A DNA stretch of 9,379 nt from an uncultured Clostridia bacterium (GTDB lineage: Bacteria > Bacillota > Clostridia > Christensenellales > Borkfalkiaceae). The stretch spans positions 1 through 9,379 of the forward strand of contig CALVZR010000055.1 in assembly GCA_944372565.1 (NCBI GenBank), given 5' to 3'. The position numbers and the translations under genes are program-made. The number at the start of each line of letters is the position of its first letter. Position 1 is the stretch's first letter. Below are positions 1-5,260 of this stretch, one piece after another. The notes below the pieces were generated by a model. It did not search any database, had not been told where the DNA came from, and saw nothing but the letters and a program-made list of their open reading frames with translations.

Positions 1-12
1 AAATAAGAACCC

Positions 13-54
13 GCGCCGCGGAACGAAAAGTTCCGCGGCGCATTTTTTTTTTTT
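13..54 (+). terminator. Strong intrinsic terminator of an upstream operon
   Basis: A perfect 12-bp inverted repeat (13-24 and 30-41) encloses the five-base loop GAAAA and is followed by an A and an unbroken run of twelve T (43-54). This is a textbook rho-independent terminator for plus-strand transcription. The gene it ends lies left of the window. It insulates the spo0A control region from upstream transcription. Confidence 0.93.
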
Positions 55-264
55 CTCGTTTTCGGGCGGGGAAGTGTTCGGGCAAAAGCAAGAACCGCGC
101 TCTTCGGGCGCTGTTTTGTCCGTGTACGTTCGGGAAAGGAACGCCTGCGGGGAAATTTTTTCGGACAGCGTCCGGGCGGGGGAAGAACTTTTCGGGCGGC
201 AAACAAAAAAGCGCGGGAAAAAACTTCCCAAAACCCGACGGAAAAAGGCGCTTTCGCTTATATT

Positions 265-271
265 TTCGACA
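265..271 (-). promoter_or_regulatory. Putative distal 0A box
   Basis: TTCGACA on the plus strand is the exact complement of the Spo0A-binding core TGTCGAA. It lies about 65-70 bases upstream of the start point expected from the extended -10 element at 321-329, a position compatible with a Spo0A-activated promoter. It has a twin at 616-622. A heptamer is expected about 0.1 times in both strands of an 800-base region, so two copies are suggestive, but binding is inferred. Confidence 0.45.
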
Positions 272-320
272 CGATTCCCCCAAATTTTCAAAAAACGGGC
301 CTCATAAGGGGCGTTTTCTG

Positions 321-329
321 TGATATAAT
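321..329 (+). promoter_or_regulatory. Extended -10 promoter (TGATATAAT)
   Basis: TGATATAAT matches the extended -10 consensus TGnTATAAT perfectly. No -35 hexamer is visible at the usual distance, as is common for extended -10 promoters. The expected start is near 336. The only plus-strand gene downstream before a terminator is spo0A, so this would give a 5' leader of about 460 bases or drive an unrecognised small RNA. Confidence 0.5.
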
Positions 330-615
330 CATTTTCGGTTTTCCGCGCGGGCGCAAAACCGTTTTCAAACAGCTTGTCGTATTTTTAGCCTCCGATGTTC
401 TCCGAAAAATTCAGGAGATCGCCGCAACCGAAATCTCGCTTCTGTTCCCGCCCGAATTTTGAACGCACGGCGTCGGCTCCGCGGGAGATCCCTTGAAAAA
501 TGAAAAATATTTTGCAGGTATAAATCCGCCAAGAAAGGGAAAAATCATACAAAAGAGTGCGGTATTTCGCGGTTTTTTCGGTTGTTTGGATAAATTTTGA
601 AAAAGTTCGCAAAAT

Positions 616-622
616 TTCGACA
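616..622 (-). promoter_or_regulatory. Putative proximal 0A box of spo0A
   Basis: TTCGACA on the plus strand reads TTTGTCGAAAT on the complement, matching the extended 0A-box consensus around TGTCGAA. It lies about 180 bases upstream of the spo0A start codon and just upstream of the AT-rich promoter-like stretch at 640-670. In Bacillus subtilis spo0A is controlled by 0A boxes between and around its two promoters, so autoregulation is a reasonable inference. The site also overlaps one arm of an AT-rich inverted repeat (592-598 and 611-617). Confidence 0.55.
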
Positions 623-639
623 AATAATGAACAAAAATG

Positions 640-669
640 CTTTTATTTTTAATGAATTTAGTGTAAAAT
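640..669 (+). promoter_or_regulatory. Promoter-like elements proximal to spo0A
   Basis: Two overlapping candidates are visible. AATGAATTT (651-659) fits the sigma-H -10 consensus RNNGAATWW exactly, but the AGGA core of a sigma-H -35 is missing at the right distance. TAAAAT (664-669) is a good sigma-A -10, but the matching -35 position (TTTTAT, 641-646) is poor. A weak promoter helped by Spo0A bound at 616-622 would fit either reading. Which sigma factor acts cannot be decided from the sequence. Confidence 0.35.
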
Positions 670-708
670 AGTCCTTGGCAAATCGCGGAGAGGCGGACGG
701 GCAGCACG

Positions 709-795
709 ATGAGGGAAGGAATCAAAAGTCCGGCGCTTCGGCGGAGAACCGCTTTATGGTTTGCCGGGCATAAAATTTTTTTCATTTGGAGGTAA
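709..795 (+). CDS. Possible 28-codon leader ORF upstream of spo0A
   Basis: A short frame runs from ATG (709) to TAA (793-795). It encodes a basic, aromatic-ending peptide that starts MREGIKSP and ends FFIWR. Its last codons and stop are embedded in the spo0A ribosome site: GGAGG at 788-792 supplies the penultimate codons, and the stop lies three bases before the spo0A ATG. Translation of this frame would therefore compete with, or couple to, initiation of spo0A. Its own ribosome site is weak (a GGAG/GAGG stretch around 687-695, rather far from the ATG). No homologue is recognised, and it may be chance. Confidence 0.2.
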   Translation: MREGIKSPALRRRTALWFAGHKIFFIWR

Positions 796-798
796 AAT

Positions 799-1560
799 AT
801 GCAGCGGAAAAATACTGTTGTCATTATCCAGGACAATGAGAGCAGGAACAGCGAATTGGCGGGATTCATCGACCGTTCCCCCTATTTCGAAACGGTGGGC
901 ACGGCAACGGAAGGCGTGAGCGGGTATAAACTGATCGAAAAGCAGAAACCCGACTTCGTGGTTACCGAACTCCTGCTCGGCGGATACGACGGATTTTATT
1001 TGCTCGACGCGATCAAGGAACTCGGGCTCAAAAGCAAGGTGATCATGGTGAGCGCGTTTTCCGGCGAGGACATCGTTCATCGGGCTTTGCTTCACGGGGC
1101 GGCGTATTTCATGACGAAGCCGTATTCCTACGAAGTTTTATTGGAGCGCATGCTCGAACTTTCCGAACGGCCCGAAGAAAAGGGCCGCGTTTACGGCGAA
1201 CCCCGCCGCAGAAATTCCCTGGAAGAAAAAATCAGCAACATTTTCATCAACGTGGGCATCCCTCCTCACATCAAAGGGTATTCTTACCTGAGGGAAGGCG
1301 TAAAGATGGCGGTGGATAATCCCGACATCATCAACAACATCACCAAAAAACTGTACCCCATGATCGGAGAAAAATATTCCACTTCGCCCAGCAAGGTAGA
1401 GCGGGCCATCCGCCACGCGATAGAAGTCGCCTGGAACAGAGGCCGCATCGACAGTATCAACCAGGTCCTCGGCGTGCGGGCGTACGTCGGTTCGGAAAAG
1501 CCCACGAACGGCGAATTCATCGCGCTCGTGGCGGATAAAATGCTGTTGGAGAGAGCGTAA
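799..1560 (+). CDS. spo0A: Spo0A, sporulation master response regulator, with atypical receiver site
   Basis: This is a transcription factor that commits Firmicutes to sporulation by binding 0A boxes. Its 253 residues are close to the usual length. The N-terminal receiver domain spans about residues 5-120, a linker runs to about 141, and the C-terminal Spo0A DNA-binding domain covers about 142-253. That domain holds family signatures such as HIKGYSYLREG, TKKLYP, VERAIRHAIEVAWNRG and KPTNGEFIALVADK, and its identification is secure. The receiver is abnormal. By alignment to B. subtilis Spo0A, the phosphoacceptor Asp of DIIMP is Glu57 (codon GAA, 967-969). The proline after it is Gly61, and the first metal-binding Asp is Gln11 (QDN at 11-13). 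Ser85 (for Thr) and Lys107 are kept. The start is well supported by GGAGG at 788-792, six bases before the ATG. Upstream 0A-box matches suggest autoregulation. No clear terminator follows. Confidence 0.96.
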   Translation: MQRKNTVVIIQDNESRNSELAGFIDRSPYFETVGTATEGVSGYKLIEKQKPDFVVTELLLGGYDGFYLLDAIKELGLKSKVIMVSAFSGEDIVHRALLHGAAYFMTKPYSYEVLLERMLELSERPEEKGRVYGEPRRRNSLEEKISNIFINVGIPPHIKGYSYLREGVKMAVDNPDIINNITKKLYPMIGEKYSTSPSKVERAIRHAIEVAWNRGRIDSINQVLGVRAYVGSEKPTNGEFIALVADKMLLERA

Positions 1561-1616
1561 AGAGAAGGGCGGAAAAAAATTTTTTACCCGAAAACAAAAA
1601 AAATTGAAAAAAACAG

Positions 1617-1645
1617 TTTACAAAACGGCGTTTTATTGCTAAAAT
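1617..1645 (+). promoter_or_regulatory. Sigma-A promoter for the zinc-ribbon gene
   Basis: TTTACA (1617-1622) and TAAAAT (1640-1645) are separated by 17 bases, with a TGC extended -10 directly before the hexamer (1637-1639). This is the best sigma-A promoter in the window. The expected start near 1652 leaves a 5' leader of about 88 bases before the ATG at 1740. A second, weaker TTGCAA (1695-1700) lacks a good -10. Confidence 0.75.
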
Positions 1646-1739
1646 CTTATGCGATATGCAGAAAGCCGCAAAAAGAAGAACATCTTTAAGCGGGTTGCAA
1701 TAATAATGTATAAAGCATTTATATGAGAGGGTCCGATAT

Positions 1740-2246
1740 ATGGCAGGCGATTATATAAAATGTCCGAGATGCGAACTGAACTACATTCATAAAAACCAGG
1801 GGTACTGCGACGTGTGCAAGGCCGAACTTGCCGGCAAGCCGCTCATGTTCGCGGTGGAAGAGGAAGACGACGAGCCGATGGAGCTTTGCCCCGTCTGCAA
1901 GCAGGTGTACATCAAGGAAGGGGAAGAGATGTGCGCCAAATGCCGTGAAGAGATGGATTTCAAGAAAGACGAAGTCGATCTCGATAAGGACGAGGAATGG
2001 AAAAACTACCTCGAAGACGATACGGACGACATCGAAGACGACGAAGAGATGCTTTCGCTTTCCCGCCTTGCGGAGGAGGAAGCGGAGGAGATGTTCGACG
2101 ACGAGGAGGAAGACGATCTGTCCGAATCTGCCGACGACGAGCCCGACGATTTTGAAATTCCCGAAATCGACGAAAGGGACTTTGAAGAGGAAGACGAGGA
2201 AGAGGACGAAGACGAAGAAGACGACGACTTCGACGATAAAGACTGA
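1740..2246 (+). CDS. Double zinc-ribbon protein with long acidic tail, function unknown
   Basis: I do not recognise a named family. The 168-residue protein starts with two four-cysteine zinc-ribbon modules, C8-x2-C11...C23-x2-C26 and C50-x2-C53...C65-x2-C68, joined by a short acidic linker. From about residue 71 to the end, 60 of 98 residues are Asp or Glu, against about seven Lys or Arg, with an almost pure D/E run at 149-166. The tail is probably disordered. Acidic tails of this kind occur in proteins that mimic nucleic acid or bind basic partners (the RNA polymerase delta subunit is one Firmicutes example), but no delta-type folded domain is visible, so that is analogy only. There is no signal peptide or membrane helix, so it is likely cytosolic. 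A GAGAGG ribosome site lies nine bases before the ATG. It is a single-gene unit with its own promoter and terminator. Confidence 0.85.
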   Translation: MAGDYIKCPRCELNYIHKNQGYCDVCKAELAGKPLMFAVEEEDDEPMELCPVCKQVYIKEGEEMCAKCREEMDFKKDEVDLDKDEEWKNYLEDDTDDIEDDEEMLSLSRLAEEEAEEMFDDEEEDDLSESADDEPDDFEIPEIDERDFEEEDEEEDEDEEDDDFDDKD

Positions 2247-2260
2247 TGCAAAAGCATTCC

Positions 2261-2288
2261 GCCCGCGCTTTCAAGCGCGGGCTTTTTT
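2261..2288 (+). terminator. Intrinsic terminator after the zinc-ribbon gene
   Basis: A perfect nine-base-pair GC-rich stem (2261-2269 and 2274-2282) with loop TTCA is followed by six T (2283-2288). It lies 14 bases after the stop codon of the zinc-ribbon gene and separates that gene from veg. Confidence 0.9.
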
Positions 2289-2424
2289 CCTTCTTTCTGG
2301 GCGTTTCGCCCGCCGCGGGGCGGCTGTAAGGCGGGCTGCCGAGGAAAAGCGTGTTTGCCTTCCTTTCGGGCTTACAGGGGAGAAGGGGGGTATAAAAACC
2401 GCCGAAAAGGGGCAGAATGGGGGT

Positions 2425-2667
2425 ATGATTAAAAATACTTCCGGCATATCGGACGCCAAAAGGGCGATCAACGGGTTTTTAAACAAGGACGTGGAGGTGA
2501 AAGTCAACCTCGGCAGAAACAAAGAGCTCACGTTCTGCGGCAGGCTCACGGGAATGTATCCCGCGCTTTTCACCGTGCGCCCCTACGAAAAGGATTTCAA
2601 GGGCAAAACCTCTTATTCCTATTCGGAATATCTCTGCGGCACGGTGCGGCTCAAAGCGCTGGGCTGA
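2425..2667 (+). CDS. veg: Veg family protein
   Basis: An 80-residue cytosolic protein matching the Veg (DUF1021) family. In B. subtilis Veg is a small, strongly expressed protein that stimulates biofilm matrix gene expression. The match is visible over the whole length: an N-terminal helix ISDAKRAINGFLNKDVEVKV, a Gly-Arg-rich turn (NLGRNKEL), then GRLTGMYPALFTV and the family hallmark SYSYSEYL near residues 63-70. The length agrees with the family (about 80-90 residues). The ATG at 2425 is chosen because homology starts there. The frame stays open upstream but encodes nothing family-like. The ribosome site is G-rich and unorthodox (AAGGGGCAG and a GGGGG next to the ATG). No convincing promoter was found in 2289-2424. 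In Bacillus veg sits just upstream of sspF and ispE, and here it sits upstream of sipL and ispE. Confidence 0.88.
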   Translation: MIKNTSGISDAKRAINGFLNKDVEVKVNLGRNKELTFCGRLTGMYPALFTVRPYEKDFKGKTSYSYSEYLCGTVRLKALG

Positions 2668-2676
2668 AACAAAATA

Positions 2677-2706
2677 GCGCGCGGCCTGTGCCGCGCGCCC
2701 TTTTTT
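2677..2706 (+). terminator. Intrinsic terminator after veg
   Basis: A perfect nine-base-pair stem (2677-2685 and 2690-2698) with loop CTGT is followed by CC and six T (2701-2706). It starts nine bases after the veg stop codon, so veg is probably transcribed separately from sipL-ispE. Confidence 0.9.
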
Positions 2707-2735
2707 CTTTCCGGCAAAAAAATTTTGCTTTGCGG

Positions 2736-2764
2736 TCATACTTTTCAACCGCGGCGTGTATATT
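2736..2764 (+). promoter_or_regulatory. Possible sigma-E-like promoter for sipL
   Basis: TCATACT (2736-2742) matches six of seven positions of the sigma-E -35 consensus KMATATT. After 14 bases, TGTATATT (2757-2764) gives a partial match to the -10 consensus CATACAHT. The placement, about 40 bases before the ribosome site of a mother-cell sporulation gene, makes the call plausible. A poor sigma-A alternative (TTTTCA 2742-2747, GATACT 2765-2770) cannot be excluded. Confidence 0.3.
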
Positions 2765-2802
2765 GATACTGTGCAACGCAAAACCGAAAAAGGAGAAACA
2801 AG

Positions 2803-4320
2803 ATGTTTATAGAGCCCAGATACGAGGAAATCGTTTGCAAAACCGAAGTGAAAAAACTCCTGAGCGAAACCAACGCGGAGTGCAGGACGGACATCCCCGC
2901 CGACGGCGTGGAAAAGGTGCTTTCCGTTTCGGCGCACGCCGTGCTCACGGGGGAAGAAGTTACCGCGGGGCAGTTCCGTTACAGCGGCAGAGCGGTATTC
3001 TGCGTGGCGTATCTCGCTGCGGACGGCGCCGTGCGCAAAACGGAGTGCGGCGCGGAATTTTCCAATTCCGTAAAGACCGATGTGGAAGACCCGGCAACCA
3101 GCCGCACGGAAATTCACGTATCGCGCGCCGTTGCGGAAAAGAGCGGGGGCATCCTCGTGGTGCGGGCTGTCATCAGCGCGGAAACGCGCTTTTTCGCGGA
3201 GCGCAGGGGAAAAGCGCTCGTCGGCGGGGAAAACCTCATCGTGAAAAAATGCGGGATGAAACGGGTGAAGGAAACCCGCCTGCCCGCCGCCGTTTATCCG
3301 CTCGAAGAGGAATTTGAACTCAACTACGCCGTGGGCGACGCCATCCTGCATTCCGCAAAAGCCGTCGTTACGGCGGTGCAATGCGGCGTGGGCACGGTCA
3401 TTTGCGACGGAGAATTGATTTTAACCGTTTGTTTCTTGCAAAAAATCGAAAACAGTGATATATTAAAAGAAACGAGAACCTTTCCTTTCCGTATGGAAAC
3501 GGAGGCAGAGGACGCCCTTCCCGCCTGCCCCGCGGACTGCGAGGCGGCGCTCAGGGGGCTTTCGCTCAACATCAACGTGGACGAAAACACCGGCAGGAGC
3601 ACGGTGCGCGTGAACGCGGAAATCGCGCTTTCCTGCGCGTGCTTCGAGGAAAACGAAGCCGAATACGCCGCGGATTGCTATTCGCCGCTCTGCGAGGTGA
3701 AATATTCCGCCTGCGAGTGCAATGCGGAGTGCGTTTCGGGCGAAAAGACGCCGGAAAAGCGGGTGAGCGGGCGCGGCGTGTTCTCCTCTCCGCTGGAAGC
3801 GGGCGCACGCTTAATGTGCTGCGCGAACGAGAAGATCACTCTCACGTCGGTTACCGCGGGCGACGCGGTATCCGTGGAAGGCGTGCTGGAAGCGACGGCG
3901 TTTTTGAAAGACATCGACGGCAAAGTGTTTTCCGTTCCGCTGGAAGCGCCCTTCTCCGCCGTGCTGGAATACGATGTGGGCGACGACCGCTACCGCGTGG
4001 ACGCCGCGGTCTGCGAATGCGGCGCGCGCATTTCTTCGCTCGAAAGTTTCGAGATGGACGCGCTCGTGAAATTCCGCATCCGCACCTATCGCAAAACGGG
4101 AGAAAAAGTCGTGGGCGAAGTGGAGGAAGGCGAGGAGAAAAAGCCCGCCGCCTCGGCGGTGAGCGTATATATCCCCCTCGAAGGCGAAGAGCTTTGGGAC
4201 GTGGCGAAACGCCTCAATTCCTCGCCCGAAACGATTGCGGAAACAAACGCCGACCTCACCTACCCGCTGAGCGGAAACGAAAGGATCGTAATTTACAGAC
4301 AGGAAAAGAAGGAATATTGA
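2803..4320 (+). CDS. sipL: SipL-like spore morphogenesis protein (DUF3794 repeats plus LysM)
   Basis: SipL of Clostridioides difficile is a mother-cell protein that binds the coat ATPase SpoIVA through its C-terminal LysM domain and anchors the coat basement layer to the forespore. This 505-residue product has the same architecture and about the same length. Beta-rich DUF3794-type repeats lie near residues 25-125, 165-285 and 325-430, a charged linker (431-450) follows, and a LysM module is at about 454-498 (VYIPLEGEELWDVAKRLN, then ETIAETNADL). There is no signal peptide or membrane helix, as expected for a protein acting at the mother-cell face of the forespore. About 21 cysteines, many at 278-310, are a notable feature. 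AGGAG at 2791-2795 lies seven bases before the ATG. It overlaps ispE and lies downstream of veg. The alternative is an uncharacterised DUF3794/LysM paralogue. Confidence 0.88.
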   Translation: MFIEPRYEEIVCKTEVKKLLSETNAECRTDIPADGVEKVLSVSAHAVLTGEEVTAGQFRYSGRAVFCVAYLAADGAVRKTECGAEFSNSVKTDVEDPATSRTEIHVSRAVAEKSGGILVVRAVISAETRFFAERRGKALVGGENLIVKKCGMKRVKETRLPAAVYPLEEEFELNYAVGDAILHSAKAVVTAVQCGVGTVICDGELILTVCFLQKIENSDILKETRTFPFRMETEAEDALPACPADCEAALRGLSLNINVDENTGRSTVRVNAEIALSCACFEENEAEYAADCYSPLCEVKYSACECNAECVSGEKTPEKRVSGRGVFSSPLEAGARLMCCANEKITLTSVTAGDAVSVEGVLEATAFLKDIDGKVFSVPLEAPFSAVLEYDVGDDRYRVDAAVCECGARISSLESFEMDALVKFRIRTYRKTGEKVVGEVEEGEEKKPAASAVSVYIPLEGEELWDVAKRLNSSPETIAETNADLTYPLSGNERIVIYRQEKKEY

Positions 4321-5156
4321 AAACCATCACGATAAAAATCCCCGCAAAAGTCAATTTCACGCTGGATATTTTGGGCAAAGCGGGGGGATATCACGAAATA
4401 GAATCTCTGGTGGCGTCGATCGATCTGTTCGACGCCGTTACCGTTTCTGCCGCGGAGGAGATCTCCTTTGCGGAAACGGGCATTTTGTGCGACTGCCCCG
4501 CGGAGCAGAACAACGCGGTGAAGGCGGCGCGGCTGTTTTTTGAAAACCGCAAAGGCGGTGCGGCGATCTCCGTGGAAAAACACATCCCGCTCGGCGGCGG
4601 GCTGGGCGGCTCGTCTGCGGACGCGGCGGGCGTTCTGCTCGCGCTGGGTCGGCTGTACGGCGCGGAGCCGCGGGAGATCGAACGGCTGGCGGAACGGGTG
4701 GGCAGCGACGTGAAATATATGCTTTACGGCGGCTGCGCCGTTCTGCGGGGCAGGGGGGAAAAGATCTGCAAAGTGCCCTGCGTGAAAAAAATCCCGCTGC
4801 TGTTGCTGCTCTCCTCTTCGCCCGTGAACACGGGGGAATGTTACCGCCTGTGCGACGAGGCGGGGCTCAGCCCCGTAAACGGCACGGAGCGCGCCGTGCG
4901 CAGTGTGATCAAGGGAGATATCGGCGGGCTGAAAAGGTCGCTTTTCAACGGTATGGAAGGGGCGGCGCGGCAGCTGAACGGCGAAATCGGGGAACACCTC
5001 GAAGCGTTGAAAAATGCGGGCGGCGCGGCGGCGATGAGCGGCAGCGGCTCCGCCGTGTTCGCCGTGTTCTGCACCGAAAACGCGCGGGACGACGCCTACC
5101 GCAAACTTTTCCCGCGCTATCGGGACAAGCTGATCAAGTGCGCCACGCTCGTGTAA
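4317..5156 (+). CDS. ispE: 4-diphosphocytidyl-2-C-methyl-D-erythritol kinase
   Basis: IspE phosphorylates the 2-hydroxyl of CDP-methylerythritol with ATP in the cytosol. It is the fourth step of the MEP pathway to isopentenyl diphosphate, needed for quinones and the undecaprenyl carrier. The 279-residue GHMP kinase shows the expected landmarks: AKVNFTLDI with catalytic Lys11 (10-18), GGYHEIES (23-30), the phosphate-binding loop PLGGGLGGSSADAAG (91-105), catalytic Asp131 in GSDV, and the C-terminal GHMP motif SGSGSAVFA (241-249). The length is normal. The start is the TTG at 4317, because homology begins directly after it (KTITIKIPAKVN) and no ATG or GTG lies nearby. TTG shares bases with the TGA stop of sipL (4318-4320), and GAAGGA (4308-4313) is the likely ribosome site, with a short spacing. 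Translation is probably coupled to sipL. Confidence 0.96.
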   Translation: MKTITIKIPAKVNFTLDILGKAGGYHEIESLVASIDLFDAVTVSAAEEISFAETGILCDCPAEQNNAVKAARLFFENRKGGAAISVEKHIPLGGGLGGSSADAAGVLLALGRLYGAEPREIERLAERVGSDVKYMLYGGCAVLRGRGEKICKVPCVKKIPLLLLLSSSPVNTGECYRLCDEAGLSPVNGTERAVRSVIKGDIGGLKRSLFNGMEGAARQLNGEIGEHLEALKNAGGAAAMSGSGSAVFAVFCTENARDDAYRKLFPRYRDKLIKCATLV

Positions 5157-5177
5157 AATACGGATGAAAATATTTTT

Positions 5178-5216
5178 ATGAACAATGTATTCGGAAATCG
5201 GCTGAAAGAATATTGA
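5178..5216 (+). other. Tiny XRE-like ORF, possible gene-start relic
   Basis: A 12-codon frame (ATG 5178 to TGA 5214-5216) encodes MNNVFGNRLKEY. This resembles the first residues of XRE-family regulators, which commonly begin MxxxFxxRLKExR, and the gene converging from the other strand is an XRE regulator (MDIFAVRLREQR). No ribosome site precedes it, and no further XRE homology follows before the terminator hairpin. It could be the remnant of a deleted gene or chance. Confidence 0.15.
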
Positions 5217-5225
5217 AAAATAAAG

Positions 5226-5257
5226 AGCGCCGCGCGGCAACTGCCGCGCGGCGCTTT
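5226..5257. terminator. Bidirectional terminator between ispE and the XRE gene
   Basis: A perfect 13-bp GC-rich inverted repeat (5227-5239 and 5242-5254; realistically 12 bp with loop AACT) is extended by an A-T pair (5226/5255). On the plus strand it is followed by TTTC. On the minus strand the stem is followed by TCTTTATTTTT, which is the better U-tract. It sits between the convergent ispE and XRE genes, only six bases from the XRE stop codon, and probably serves both directions. Confidence 0.85.
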
Positions 5258-5260
5258 CGT

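Larger units (their letters stand above)
55..798 (+). other. Long gene-poor control region upstream of spo0A
   Basis: No open frame here gives a believable protein. The longest plus-strand frame (74-307) has no good ribosome site and a biased Arg/Lys-rich composition, and the minus-strand frames run into spo0A. The visible content is regulatory: two TGTCGAA heptamers (265-271, 616-622), an extended -10 element (321-329), an AT-rich promoter-like stretch (640-670) and a possible 28-codon leader frame (709-795). The first 140 bases carry several TTCGGGCG-like words, including an imperfect copy pair near 61-84 and 171-197. An inverted repeat CGGTTTT/AAAACCG (336-342, 355-361) would lie at the very 5' end of a transcript from the distal promoter. 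I recognise no known riboswitch or small RNA. Confidence 0.6.

Noticed and set aside
74..307. 77-codon plus-strand open frame
   Set aside because: No convincing ribosome site, no recognisable motif, Arg/Lys-rich low-complexity end. It lies in the regulatory stretch and looks like chance.
411..869. 152-codon minus-strand open frame with hydrophobic segments
   Set aside because: It runs into the start of spo0A on the opposite strand, has no family resemblance, and its hydrophobic look comes from AT-rich sequence read in reverse.
1567..1590. A7/T6 tract flanked by GGG and CCC after spo0A, as a terminator
   Set aside because: The pairing is a mostly A-T palindrome with no proper loop or U-tract, too weak to call.
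2006..2257. Minus-strand poly-serine open frame
   Set aside because: It is the antisense reading of the GAC/GAA/GAG codons of the acidic tail and has no independent support.
1828..2424. Upstream extension of the veg frame
   Set aside because: The frame is open far upstream only because it overlaps the zinc-ribbon gene in another phase. A terminator at 2261-2288 lies inside it and Veg homology starts at 2425.
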